Shown here: piece by piece, positions 45,261 to 54,066 of the stretch
How positions within the stretch are numbered: position 1 is the stretch's first letter
How the letters are laid out: each line of letters starts with the position of its first letter
Source: Brevibacillus fluminis
GTDB lineage: Bacteria; Bacillota; Bacilli; Brevibacillales; Brevibacillaceae
Direction: 5' to 3'
Length of the DNA stretch: 64,000 nucleotides
Assembly (NCBI RefSeq): GCF_003710825.1
Contig: NZ_RHHQ01000025.1
Coordinates: forward strand, 154,406 to 218,405
Program-made: the position numbers and the translations under genes
Notes under the pieces: model-generated
Told to the model about the DNA's origin: nothing
Seen by the model: the letters and a program-made list of their open reading frames with translations, nothing else
Database searches by the model: none

Positions 45261-46202
45261 CTACTCCTGTTCGATTTTTTTTACCCGATTTTCCAATGCA
45301 CCGATTCGTTCAATCTCGATTCGTACAACATCATCATGCGTAAGGAACTCTTGTGGATTGCGTGCGACTCCAACACCACCCGGTGTACCTGTCAAAACAA
45401 TATCTCCAGGCTCCAGCGTCATCAGACCGGAAAGAAACTCCACCAAATACGGTACGGTAAACACTAAATTGGCCGTGTTCGAGCGTTGTCGTTCTTTTCC
45501 GTTTACGGTTAGAACGACCTCCAATCCAGTAGGATCGCCAATTTCATCTGCTGACACGAGCCATGGCCCCATAGGTGCGCTACCTTCCACCGTTTTCCCT
45601 TGCAGCCACTGAATCGTTCTTCGTTGGATATCGCGATATGTCACATCATTGGCAATCGTATAGCCCGCGACATATTCCAACGCTTTTTCTTGTGTCACAT
45701 TTCGTGCACGCTTGCCGATGACGAAGGCGAATTCTGCCTCATAGTCCAATTGTTCAGAGATTGGGAAGAATGGAATATTGTCTTCGGGTCCGATAATCGT
45801 GTTGGAAAACTTCGCAAATACGACTGGGAAAGGAGGGAGATCACGCCCCATTTCCAAAATGTGCTCCCGATAATTATGGCCCACGCAAATGATTTTGGAC
45901 GGATTTTGCACAGGTGCCTCCAACCGTACTTCCGAAATCGGAAACACGACTTTACGGGAGAGCGCTTTTCTGTTATGAATTGCGAAATCGACTGCTTCGC
46001 GAGCCATTTCGATGCTTTGATCCCCACCCTGGAGAAATTCCACCATGTTGGCAGGCACAAAAGCTTCGGCAATTTGCTTCGCTCGAATATGCCCTTGGAC
46101 ATTCAGCAATTCGATCGTTGCGTTGTGCAGATCGATCACCTGATCGTCAATGAGTGCACCGATTCGCTTGCTTCCTTCATAGCTGTACGTTACAAAACGC
46201 AT
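45261..46202 (-). CDS. Fumarylacetoacetate hydrolase family protein, fumarylpyruvate hydrolase
   Basis: Metal-dependent C-C hydrolase that splits fumarylpyruvate into fumarate and pyruvate. 313 residues. The C-terminal FAH domain begins near KIICVGHNYREHILEMGRD. Metal ligands fit the Glu pair in YEAEFAFVIG and the Asp in IANDVTYRDIQ. The late LSGLMTLEPGDIVLTGTPGGVG is the family signature. The ATG follows a good GGAGAG site. Position after the DinB-type isomerase makes it the last step of the pathway. Confidence 0.9.
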   Translation of the reverse strand: MRFVTYSYEGSKRIGALIDDQVIDLHNATIELLNVQGHIRAKQIAEAFVPANMVEFLQGGDQSIEMAREAVDFAIHNRKALSRKVVFPISEVRLEAPVQNPSKIICVGHNYREHILEMGRDLPPFPVVFAKFSNTIIGPEDNIPFFPISEQLDYEAEFAFVIGKRARNVTQEKALEYVAGYTIANDVTYRDIQRRTIQWLQGKTVEGSAPMGPWLVSADEIGDPTGLEVVLTVNGKERQRSNTANLVFTVPYLVEFLSGLMTLEPGDIVLTGTPGGVGVARNPQEFLTHDDVVRIEIERIGALENRVKKIEQE

Positions 46203-46223
46203 GTTTTCTCTCTCCTTTGAGGA

Positions 46224-46793
46224 CTAGATCAAATAGAATTGATTCCCTACCATTCCAATCGGCCAATGGCCCGCTTCATAGACTTTCAAAAGCGGCAGAA
46301 AAGGATTGGGTTCCGAATCTTTTTTATCGCTGAGGGCTTCCCAAAGACATGCATTGCTAAACAGATACAATACAGAGACGACAGCCACTTTAACTACGCG
46401 CTCGCCATATTCATGAAGTGCCGGAAATGCGCCATCATACGCTTTGTGAAACAACATTTCAGGGACAAGGTCCAGCATTTCGTCCAGAACTGATTGTCTC
46501 CTCGTTGCAATTGCTTTTTCGCTCAGTTTTTTCGGGATATCTTGTATTCGTGACCATACATGGCTATCACTCAAGTTCATGTTCTCGATAAACGACGGGA
46601 TCTGCTCTCTAGTCATCCAGACGATTTCGAACTCTTCGAGATTGAGATGATGGGTACATTCCTTCAATGCTTTTTCTGCGTCCAACCGACCGCTCTCATT
46701 CCCGAGAACGGAAAACCATGGAACCTCGGATAATCGAGTCATGAGTTGATGGACTTGTTGATGATTCGGGCCATAGACGGTTTCAGTCATCAT
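46224..46793 (-). CDS. Unknown protein conserved in the gentisate operon
   Basis: I do not recognise this 189-residue protein. It has no signal peptide or membrane segment, is rich in charged and aromatic residues, and ends with the hydrophobic GMVGNQFYLI. The start has a strong GGGGGG-type site and the gene sits between the FAD monooxygenase (15-base gap) and fumarylpyruvate hydrolase (21-base gap), so it is surely translated with them. A thioesterase or accessory role for the ring hydroxylation is imaginable, but no catalytic motif is visible. Confidence 0.85.
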   Translation of the reverse strand: MMTETVYGPNHQQVHQLMTRLSEVPWFSVLGNESGRLDAEKALKECTHHLNLEEFEIVWMTREQIPSFIENMNLSDSHVWSRIQDIPKKLSEKAIATRRQSVLDEMLDLVPEMLFHKAYDGAFPALHEYGERVVKVAVVSVLYLFSNACLWEALSDKKDSEPNPFLPLLKVYEAGHWPIGMVGNQFYLI

Positions 46794-46808
46794 TTATTGG
46801 CCACCCCC

Positions 46809-48023
46809 CTAATACTTCGTGGAAAGCTGAGGGGGTCCTGATTTCGGTCCATAAGGCCCTTCATCCAGCCATCTTCCAAGGCGAGGGATAATCGGCGATA
46901 AAGAAGCTGCGATTTCCCGCTTCATGTTCATGTACGGAGAGCTTCCCTGAATATGTTCAAGCGCGGTGCTGGACGCATCCCGATTATATAGAGAGGCCAT
47001 TCTACGCTCTTCTGCACCTGCCCGGATGAACTCGCTCGCAGCGACCGTATCTTTCGCCTGACTGGCAACGTGAATTGCCCTAGCCGCGACGATTGCGTCC
47101 GGTACCCCTGAGTTCATTCCCCGCGCCCCAAACGGTGCAAACAGGTGGGCCGCTTCGCCAGCGAGCAAGACTCGTTTATGCGCATCTGTAAAAGATTTCG
47201 CAACGACTTGGTAGAACTGATAGGTCGATACCCATGTAATTCGGTCCGCGTACTTGGCATCCATCACGCGAGGCAGCCAGTTTTTCACGCCTTCAATCCC
47301 GCCGTACTCTTCTGGATCATCCCCTTCTAGCAGCTGCAAGTCCACTCGCCAATGACCGGCAAAAGGAACGAACATCACATTTCTTCCTCCCATATCCGGA
47401 TGTTGATAATGGAAAATGCGCTCAACCGGCAACGGATTTTCTTCGTCTTCCTTGACATCAACGACAAGGAAAAAGTCATTGGTATGCGGGCCTTCCATCT
47501 CAATTCCAACCGCTTTGCGAACGGCAGAACGGGCACCATCAGCTGCAATCACATAATCGGCTGTCCAAACCACCCCCGATTCGCTGGTCAATGTCGCTCC
47601 GCTCTCATTCGTTATCACGTCTTGAATCGGCGCATTCCAAACGAATTCGACACCCGCCTCCAAACAAGCCTGATACAACAAGCGTTCGATGACATCCTGC
47701 GGTAAGCTGGAGAACGGCGGAATTTCACCCGGTTTCGGCGTGTCATACTTTTTCATATAGACTTCTTTTCCTTGAAACAGCGTCCGCTTTATGGGCCATA
47801 CCAAACCGTGCTTCGCAAAAGCGAACCCTAAACCAGGTGAGATGTCTTCCAAATGGGTGAGTGTCGCTTTGTGTATATAGATCGCTCTACTTCCTGGACG
47901 CGGGCGCCCCTCGCGCTCAGCTTCCAGAATCGTGGCAGGTAGTCCGAATCGACGTAACGCGAGAGCCGCCGTCAACCCGACCGGTCCCGCCCCAACGACG
48001 ATGACCTTTCGATGATTTTGCAT
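46809..48023 (-). CDS. FAD-dependent aromatic monooxygenase (3-hydroxybenzoate 6-hydroxylase/salicyl-CoA hydroxylase-like)
   Basis: Class A flavoprotein that hydroxylates an aromatic ring with NAD(P)H and O2, 404 residues. The FAD dinucleotide motif is VIVVGAGPVGLTAA, the DG motif is VIAADGARSAVR, and the usual GDAAH reads GEAAHLFAPFGARGMNSG. The product should be gentisate or its CoA ester. Together with the CoA ligase this resembles the salicylyl-CoA 5-hydroxylase route; direct 3-hydroxybenzoate 6-hydroxylation is the alternative. ATG at 48023 lies 6 bases after AGGAGGGG. First gene of the operon, divergent from an IclR gene. Confidence 0.87.
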   Translation of the reverse strand: MQNHRKVIVVGAGPVGLTAALALRRFGLPATILEAEREGRPRPGSRAIYIHKATLTHLEDISPGLGFAFAKHGLVWPIKRTLFQGKEVYMKKYDTPKPGEIPPFSSLPQDVIERLLYQACLEAGVEFVWNAPIQDVITNESGATLTSESGVVWTADYVIAADGARSAVRKAVGIEMEGPHTNDFFLVVDVKEDEENPLPVERIFHYQHPDMGGRNVMFVPFAGHWRVDLQLLEGDDPEEYGGIEGVKNWLPRVMDAKYADRITWVSTYQFYQVVAKSFTDAHKRVLLAGEAAHLFAPFGARGMNSGVPDAIVAARAIHVASQAKDTVAASEFIRAGAEERRMASLYNRDASSTALEHIQGSSPYMNMKREIAASLSPIIPRLGRWLDEGPYGPKSGPPQLSTKY

Positions 48024-48044
48024 GTTCATCCCCTCCTGTACTGT

Positions 48045-48106
48045 CAACACTGCTCATCCGAGTGTTGCATAGACAATATTTAACTGATTCGATTGTTATA
48101 GTACAA
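48045..48106 (-). promoter_or_regulatory. Promoter and candidate IclR operator of the gentisate operon
   Basis: On the minus strand, -35 TTGTAC (48101-48106) and -10 TTAAAT (48078-48083) are 17 bases apart. Downstream in the leader CAACACT-N9-AGTGTTG (48045-48067) is a clear dyad. A second imperfect dyad flanks the -10 (CATAGACAAT/ATTGTTATAG). The divergent IclR protein is the natural ligand. Confidence 0.5.
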
Positions 48107-48175
48107 TGGATATATTCTGAATATAAGCTCAATTTTCTTCTATGTGGAACAATGAAAGAATTTAGGAGTGAATAT

Positions 48176-48952
48176 ATGGCAAAGCGTGATTACCTTTTGC
48201 ATTCGGTTAAAAATGCGATGAAGATTTTACGGCTATTCTCGTTAGAGCGTACCGAGCTGGGGGTAACGGAAATCGCTGTTCAATTAGGATTGAGCAAAAC
48301 GACGACTCACCGCTTGGTGTCCACGATGGCGAAGGAAGGTTTTTTAGAGAAAACCTCTGCGTCTAATCGCTACACGCCTGGTTTATCTCTGCTCGCGCTA
48401 AGCGGGGTCATGACCACAAACACCGAAATCCAGAGAGAATCTGTTCCGATTTTAGACAAGTTGACAAACCAGCTTGGGGAAGCGTCCCATATATCTGTTT
48501 TAGAAGGAAATGACATCGTGTATCTGCATAAGGTTGAATCCAAACATCCGGTACGCTTGCTTTCACACATCGGGAAACGAAATCCGGCTTACTGTACCAG
48601 CTCTGGAAAAGTCCTACTCGCTTTTCAGCATGATGATGTAATCACCACCGCATTAGAAACAGATTTCCATCCGCACGGCCCCAATACGATAGTAGACAAG
48701 CAGCTTTTTCGGCAAACTCTCGAACAAATCAAAAGCAAGGGATATGACATTGCAGTAGATGAATTGCATGAAGGAGCGGTGAGTCTGGCCGTCCCCGTCC
48801 GTGATTACACAGGTGACGTTGTTGCTGCCATCAGTATCGTTGGACCGAAACAGAGGATTCAAGAAGAGCAATTGCCCTATTTACTAGATTGTCTGCAACA
48901 TGCCGGCAGAAGGCTTTCGGAACAGATGGGGTATTTCAAATCGAACGCGTGA
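48176..48952 (+). CDS. IclR family regulator, copy 1
   Basis: Regulator of 258 residues with an N-terminal winged helix (VTEIAVQLGLSKTTTHRLVSTMAKEGF) and the IclR effector domain, including HPVRLLSHIGKRNPAYCTSSGKVLLA. ATG at 48176 follows AGGAG by 7 bases; an upstream in-frame start has no site. It is divergent from the gentisate operon, so it probably controls that operon in response to an aromatic acid. Copy 2 follows 13 bases later. Confidence 0.9.
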   Translation: MAKRDYLLHSVKNAMKILRLFSLERTELGVTEIAVQLGLSKTTTHRLVSTMAKEGFLEKTSASNRYTPGLSLLALSGVMTTNTEIQRESVPILDKLTNQLGEASHISVLEGNDIVYLHKVESKHPVRLLSHIGKRNPAYCTSSGKVLLAFQHDDVITTALETDFHPHGPNTIVDKQLFRQTLEQIKSKGYDIAVDELHEGAVSLAVPVRDYTGDVVAAISIVGPKQRIQEEQLPYLLDCLQHAGRRLSEQMGYFKSNA

Positions 48953-48965
48953 ACGGAGAGTAAAC

Positions 48966-49742
48966 ATGATCGAAAAAATGAAGGAAGCGAATCGATACTC
49001 TTCGCTGGAAAACGCCTTGCGTCTGTTAAATGTTTTTTCGATGGACGAACCTGAGTTAGGGATCTCGGAAATGGCGGATAAATTAGGGATTGCGAATAGT
49101 ACGGTATACCGCATCGTCAGTAGCATGATGAGTGAAGGATTTATTGCGAAGGATCGGCAAACCAATCTGTATCGTTTAGGGACGTCCGTGCTTGCGCTGG
49201 GGCACTACGTTCAATCGAATTTACCTCTCTGCAAAGCAGCGCAATCGGGATTAACATCCCTCGTCCAGCAAACGAACGAAACCGCCCATATTGGAATTTT
49301 GAAAGGCGACGATATCATCTATATAAGCAAGGTGGAATGTTCCCACCCCGTTCGTCTGTTATCACATGTTGGCAAGCGCAATCCCTGTCATTGCACAAGC
49401 TCTGGACAAGTGCTGATGGCGTATCAATCGCCCCAGAAGGTTGAAGAGTATTTGCAAAAGTCATTTACGGCTTATTCCAGTAAAACCATTACAGACCCAG
49501 AAGCTCTCCGACGTTTATTTCATAAAATTAAGCAACAAGGGTACGCCTTAAGTGTGGAAGAGCTCCACACAGGTGTAACGTCGATCGCTGCCCCTATTAC
49601 GGATTCTAAAGGAAAGATTGTTGCTGCGGTGACCATTGCCGGTCCGATTCAGCGGATGAATCATAATACGATTCCTGGACTGATCAAAATGGTGGTACAG
49701 ACTGGGAAGGAAATATCAAAACGGTTGGAACGGGGGGAATAA
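48966..49742 (+). CDS. IclR family regulator, copy 2
   Basis: A second IclR protein of the same length, with helix-turn-helix ISEMADKLGIANSTVYRIVSSMMSEGF and effector segment HPVRLLSHVGKRNPCHCTSSGQVLMA. It is clearly a paralogue of copy 1 and probably arose by tandem duplication. ATG at 48966 has GGAGAG 5 bases in front. It lies convergent to the transketolase operon, with a strong terminator between. Whether it acts on the gentisate operon, on the neighbouring operon or on both is unknown. Confidence 0.9.
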   Translation: MIEKMKEANRYSSLENALRLLNVFSMDEPELGISEMADKLGIANSTVYRIVSSMMSEGFIAKDRQTNLYRLGTSVLALGHYVQSNLPLCKAAQSGLTSLVQQTNETAHIGILKGDDIIYISKVECSHPVRLLSHVGKRNPCHCTSSGQVLMAYQSPQKVEEYLQKSFTAYSSKTITDPEALRRLFHKIKQQGYALSVEELHTGVTSIAAPITDSKGKIVAAVTIAGPIQRMNHNTIPGLIKMVVQTGKEISKRLERGE

Positions 49743-49743
49743 C

Positions 49744-49786
49744 AAAAACCTCGCTAGCGTTCCTTCGAACACCATGCGAGGTTTTT
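49744..49786. terminator. Bidirectional terminator between convergent units
   Basis: AAAAACCTCGC (49744-49754) and GCGAGGTTTTT (49776-49786) are perfect complements with T runs on both sides. It ends the IclR pair on the plus strand and the liv/transketolase operon on the minus strand. Confidence 0.88.
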
Positions 49787-49802
49787 CCGTTTGATTAGGG
49801 AC

Positions 49803-50774
49803 TCAGTTCTTTACTTTCTTTTTCCGCTCCAACACCCGGCGCACCCCATCCACAATATGCCCCGGCGTCAACCCATATTTTTGCAGCAGCGCGTCATTGG
49901 AGCCGGACTCTCCGTTCCTGTCTCGGACACCAATACGTTCTAAAGGGACAGGGGCATATTCACCGAGCACTTCCGCGACTGCTCCTCCCAATCCCCCGTA
50001 AATCGTATGCTCTTCTATGGTCACGATCGCGTTCGTCTTTTCTGCGGCAGCAACGATGGCTTCCACATCGATCGGCTTGATCGAAGGGATGTGCAGGATA
50101 CCAGCGGATAGTCCTTCCTTTTCCAGCATCTCCGCTGCCTCGATGGCACGATGTGTTTGTGTCCCTGTGGAGATCAGTGTAACATCGTTGCCATTGCGCA
50201 CTTGGATGCCTTTTCCGAGTTCAAATCGATAACTGGCTGAGTCAAAAATAACAGGGAGCGGGTCACGTGCCAATCGGATGTAGATAGGACCGTCATACTC
50301 GTAGGCAAATTCCATCATCCGTTCCAGCTCTACTGCATCTGCTGGTGCCAACACGATCATGTTAGCGAGACTCCGCATGATGGCGATATCCTCCAAAGAC
50401 TGATGGCTCTTGCCCGTGCAGCCGTTGAGTAACCCGCTATACGCTCCGACCATTTTGACATTTAGCTTTGGCTGAGCGATGGAGACGGCGATTTGGTCGA
50501 GTGCCCGCTTTACGACAAAGGCAGCAAACGAGCAGACCCAAGGCTGAAATCCGACTGTAGCCAATCCTGCAGCGACCCCCAGCATGTTTTGCTCTGCGAT
50601 CCCCATCTGCAAGAACTTTTCCGGTTTATTTTCCGCTATCTTATCTAGCTTGGTCGAGTTCGCCAAATCTCCGTCCAGAGCCAAGACACGCTCATCCTTG
50701 CGTGACAGGGCGAGCAGCTTTTCCCCGAAAACATCGCGCATCGATTTGTGTTGTGCAAGCTTTACTTCAGCCAT
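49803..50774 (-). CDS. Transketolase, C-terminal subunit
   Basis: Pyrimidine-binding half of a split transketolase. The TPP-activating Glu lies in MGIAEQNMLGVAAGLA and the transketolase C domain closes the protein (323 residues). It pairs with the N-terminal subunit two bases upstream. Split transketolases of this type often serve special sugar routes, not the general pentose phosphate pathway. ATG at 50774 follows AAGGAG; longer upstream frame lies inside the partner gene. Confidence 0.88.
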   Translation of the reverse strand: MAEVKLAQHKSMRDVFGEKLLALSRKDERVLALDGDLANSTKLDKIAENKPEKFLQMGIAEQNMLGVAAGLATVGFQPWVCSFAAFVVKRALDQIAVSIAQPKLNVKMVGAYSGLLNGCTGKSHQSLEDIAIMRSLANMIVLAPADAVELERMMEFAYEYDGPIYIRLARDPLPVIFDSASYRFELGKGIQVRNGNDVTLISTGTQTHRAIEAAEMLEKEGLSAGILHIPSIKPIDVEAIVAAAEKTNAIVTIEEHTIYGGLGGAVAEVLGEYAPVPLERIGVRDRNGESGSNDALLQKYGLTPGHIVDGVRRVLERKKKVKN

Positions 50775-50776
50775 CT

Positions 50777-51643
50777 CTACACCACTCCTTCCTCTAATTC
50801 TCCCATCGCGAGGGCTAACTCCTGATCGGTGGGAACCCGAGAGTGCCACAAATAGTCCCCTTCCATGAAGCTCACACCTTTTCCTTTTTTCGTATGGGCG
50901 ATGATGATCGTCGGTTTTCCTTGCGTTTGCTTTGCGTCCTGGCATGCCTGCACAATTTGCCGCATATCATGACCATCGATCTCGATGACATGAAAGCCGA
51001 ATGCTTGCCATCTCGCCGCTGGATGCTGAACAGGGATTTGCCTCACTCTTCCGTTGCTTCCTGCCCACCCATATTGTTGAAGCTGGTTGTAGTCCATGAT
51101 GATCGTCAAGTTATCTAGTTCGTATTTGGAAGCGATATCGGCGGCTTCCCACACTTGCCCCTCTTGCGACTCCCCATCGCCGATCATGCAAAACGTATGG
51201 AATGACGCTTGCTTCATCTTAGCTCCCAGCGCAATTCCCACCGCGGAAGAAATCCCTTGGCCAAGCGATCCTGTAGACATATCCAGGCCTGGAAGGACGG
51301 TCATATCCGGATGTGCTTGGAGCCGGGAGTTGATTTCGTCGAAGGTGTGCAATTCATCTTTAGAAAAGTACCCTCTCTCGGCAAGGACACAATAAAGTGC
51401 GATAGCGGAATGGCCTTTGGACAAGACAAAGCGGTCCCGCCCCTCCCAAGAGGGATCTTGCGGCCGGATGCTCATTACCTCAAAGTACAGGGCAGTCAAT
51501 ACATCCGCCGCTGACAAAGGTCCACCAATATGGCCTGCACGAGCGTGATACACCGTTTTTATGACATTCCTGCGTATTTCTTTCGCGATTTGGCGCAGTT
51601 CGGCATCTCGCGTTTCAGGTAACATTTGTTTCACTGGTTTCAT
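50777..51643 (-). CDS. Transketolase, N-terminal subunit
   Basis: TPP-diphosphate-binding half, 288 residues. The motif GDGESQEGQVWEAADIAS starts the GDG-x(n)-N signature, and MDYNQLQ supplies the Asn. RAGHIGGPLSAADVLTALYF carries the early His region. AAAGGAG precedes the ATG. Together with the C-terminal subunit it transfers a two-carbon ketol unit. Companion genes for a sugar isomerase and an SDR suggest a dedicated sugar or sugar-acid pathway. Confidence 0.88.
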   Translation of the reverse strand: MKPVKQMLPETRDAELRQIAKEIRRNVIKTVYHARAGHIGGPLSAADVLTALYFEVMSIRPQDPSWEGRDRFVLSKGHSAIALYCVLAERGYFSKDELHTFDEINSRLQAHPDMTVLPGLDMSTGSLGQGISSAVGIALGAKMKQASFHTFCMIGDGESQEGQVWEAADIASKYELDNLTIIMDYNQLQQYGWAGSNGRVRQIPVQHPAARWQAFGFHVIEIDGHDMRQIVQACQDAKQTQGKPTIIIAHTKKGKGVSFMEGDYLWHSRVPTDQELALAMGELEEGVV

Positions 51644-51674
51644 TCACTCCTTTTAGAAAGTCTTTCTATGCCTC

Positions 51675-52562
51675 TTATTCTCGCTCTAGCTGCTGATCAC
51701 GTCTGCACTGTTGCTCTATCGTTTTCACATAAGATAAGCCTCTCTCAGCTGATTGGTAGGCATCACCATAGGGAGGGTATTCGAGTGAGATCGTTCCGCG
51801 ATAGCCAGCTTGAATGAGGGCCTGCGTGATCTGTGTAAAGTCAATGCACGCTTCCCCTGGTATCCTTCTGTGACGATCGACGTAATGAACATAGCCAATG
51901 TGTTCGCCGCAATAGACGATGCTTTCCAGCATATCCGTCTCTTCCTGATCCATATGGAACGTATCAATGTGGACTTTTAGATTAGGATGATCCAGCCGCT
52001 TTACAAGATCGGTCGTTTCCTTCACACCGTTCAAATAATTGACTTCTTCTTTATTGATTGCTTCTAACACCAGCATGACGTTTTTGCTTTCGGCATGACA
52101 GGCAACCTGTCGCAAACTATCCATAAGCAGACTCTCGTATTTTTCGTACTCGTTGAAGTCGGGAATATTGCCGCGCATGTACCCGATGATGACAACGCAA
52201 TTCAGCTGACTTGCTGCGTCTATAATCTCAATCAGTCTGTTGATCGCGCATTGTCTTCGTGTCGGCTCCTCATCAATTAACGAAAGCTGATCCATCGTAT
52301 TGGCCATTCCCGTCGCGAGAGCTGCGATACGAAAGTTATGTCTATCGCAATATTCCTTCAATTTTGCTGCATCGATATCTTCTGCTGCACGCACGTGCCA
52401 TTCTAACGAATCAAATCCGATCTGTACGGCTTGGTCGATGCTGTCGTATATATCTCCCCGAAAAAGTACGGGAGCCGATGGGGAGAGCTCTGACGTGCCA
52501 CCAGTGACTGCGTACGCAAACAAGCTATTTTTATGGTGCGTCTCGATGTGTTCAGTAGTCAT
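51675..52562 (-). CDS. Sugar phosphate isomerase/epimerase family (xylose isomerase-like TIM barrel)
   Basis: Metal-dependent TIM-barrel enzyme of 295 residues. VMLVLEAINKEEVNYLN gives a ligand Glu, VHIDTFHMDQEE the Asp and His, and a late SLEYPPYG the second Glu, as in the AP endonuclease 2/IolE-HyI group. It probably isomerises, epimerises or dehydrates a sugar or sugar acid. Placed between the SDR and the transketolase pair in one operon. The precise substrate is unknown. Confidence 0.82.
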   Translation of the reverse strand: MTTEHIETHHKNSLFAYAVTGGTSELSPSAPVLFRGDIYDSIDQAVQIGFDSLEWHVRAAEDIDAAKLKEYCDRHNFRIAALATGMANTMDQLSLIDEEPTRRQCAINRLIEIIDAASQLNCVVIIGYMRGNIPDFNEYEKYESLLMDSLRQVACHAESKNVMLVLEAINKEEVNYLNGVKETTDLVKRLDHPNLKVHIDTFHMDQEETDMLESIVYCGEHIGYVHYVDRHRRIPGEACIDFTQITQALIQAGYRGTISLEYPPYGDAYQSAERGLSYVKTIEQQCRRDQQLERE

Positions 52563-52595
52563 TCTGACAATCTCCCCTTTCTTTTTCTCAAATCC

Positions 52596-53336
52596 TTAGC
52601 GGCGCTGCGACGTCGGCCTGACCACGATTTCATTAATGGCGACAGAAGCAGGCTGTTCGACTGCGAACCGGATGACACGGGCGATATCTTCCGCCTGTAA
52701 CGCTTGCTGCTCGCTCGCTTGACGCCCAAGAAGCTCAATCGCCTCCTGGTCCGTAATTCCTGCGGAAATTTCCGTCTCGACTGCTCCAGGTGAGATGAGC
52801 GTCGTTCGGATTTGTTGATCAGGGCGGAGCTCCCTGCGCAAGCCTTCCGTAATAACCCGTACCGAAAACTTCGTCGCACTGTAGACCACCCGTACCGGCG
52901 TGATTTCATGCCCCGCCACTGAAGACAAATTGATAATGTGCCCTTCATTTCGCTCTTCCATATGGGGCAGCACCGCGGCGATTCCATTCAGAACGCCTTT
53001 TATATTCACGTCGATCATCTGATCCCACTCTTGTACCCGCCGCTTTTGGAGATAGGAAAAAGGACTGATTCCCGCGTTGTTAATGAGAATATCGATTTTG
53101 CCGAAACACTCGATCGTCCTTTGCGCAAGTACCTCCATGTCGGATAATGACGTCACATCGGCTACCTGGCAGCATGCCTCCCCGCCAAGCGATTCAATCT
53201 CTTTTTGTAGTTCCAGCATTCGCTCAACGCGGCGTGCCGACATCATCACTTTCACGCCTGCTGTTGCCAATTCTTTGGCAGTGGCCGCACCGATACCGCT
53301 GCTTGCACCTGTAATGATTGCCACTTTTTGCTTCAT
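52596..53336 (-). CDS. Short-chain dehydrogenase/reductase
   Basis: NAD(P)-dependent oxidoreductase of 246 residues. The cofactor motif is TGASSGIGAAT, followed by NNAGISPFS. The catalytic residues lie in NLSSVAGHEITPVRVVYSATKF (Ser, Tyr, Lys). It resembles the serine 3-dehydrogenase/YdfG-like SDRs. AAAGGAG precedes the ATG. Likely oxidises the compound brought in by the Liv-type transporter. Confidence 0.88.
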   Translation of the reverse strand: MKQKVAIITGASSGIGAATAKELATAGVKVMMSARRVERMLELQKEIESLGGEACCQVADVTSLSDMEVLAQRTIECFGKIDILINNAGISPFSYLQKRRVQEWDQMIDVNIKGVLNGIAAVLPHMEERNEGHIINLSSVAGHEITPVRVVYSATKFSVRVITEGLRRELRPDQQIRTTLISPGAVETEISAGITDQEAIELLGRQASEQQALQAEDIARVIRFAVEQPASVAINEIVVRPTSQRR

Positions 53337-53364
53337 ACTTTTGCTCCTTTCCTATCGACTCCCA

Positions 53365-54066
53365 TTAGCCAAGGTAAGCTTCCACGACTTTGTTATCCTG
53401 CAAAAGCGTTCGAGAACTTCCAGAGATTTTGATTTCTCCTGTCTCCATCACGTACGCACGCTCTGAAGCTTCCAGCGCGAGATGTGCATTCTGCTCCACC
53501 AGTAGAATTGTGATGCCGTTTTTGCGAATTTTTTCGATGACATCGAACACCGTGTCTACCATAACCGGGGCCAATCCAAGTGAAGGCTCGTCGAGAATGA
53601 TCAGCTTCGGTTTGGACAAGATCGCACGGCTCAGCGCCAGCATTTGCTGCTCGCCGCCAGACAACGTCCCTGCCATTTGCTCGGCACGTGCCTGTAAAAT
53701 CGGAAATAGGGTGAACACTTCCTCATAATCGTGCTTCAGCTGGCGCTTGTCTTTGCGTTGGTAGGCACCGACCATCAGATTTTCCATGACCGACAAGTTC
53801 GTAAAAATTCGTCTGCCTTCTGGTACGTGGGCAATTCCGCGGCTCACGATCTTATCGGGTGCCAGTCTCGTCAAATCCTCTCCTTCATACGTGATCGACC
53901 CTTCCTTTGGCCGGACAAGACCGGAAATCGCTTTGAGTAGACTCGATTTCCCCGCGCCGTTCGCGCCAATCAGCGTGACGACTTCACCTTGCCTGACTTC
54001 CATCGAGATGCCTTTGAGCGCGTGAACATTTCCGTAATACACGTGCAGATCAGCTACTTTGAGCAT
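53365..54066 (-). CDS. livF: Branched-chain amino acid-type ABC transporter ATP-binding protein LivF
   Basis: Small ATPase of a HAAT-family importer, about 233 residues. Walker A is GANGAGKSS, the signature LSGGEQQMLALSRAI and Walker B LIILDEPSLGLAP. It starts inside the end of livG (17-base overlap). ATG at 54066 has AAGG 7 bases upstream. In this operon the system probably carries a catabolic substrate, not necessarily Leu/Ile/Val. Confidence 0.9.
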   Translation of the reverse strand: MLKVADLHVYYGNVHALKGISMEVRQGEVVTLIGANGAGKSSLLKAISGLVRPKEGSITYEGEDLTRLAPDKIVSRGIAHVPEGRRIFTNLSVMENLMVGAYQRKDKRQLKHDYEEVFTLFPILQARAEQMAGTLSGGEQQMLALSRAILSKPKLIILDEPSLGLAPVMVDTVFDVIEKIRKNGITILLVEQNAHLALEASERAYVMETGEIKISGSSRTLLQDNKVVEAYLG

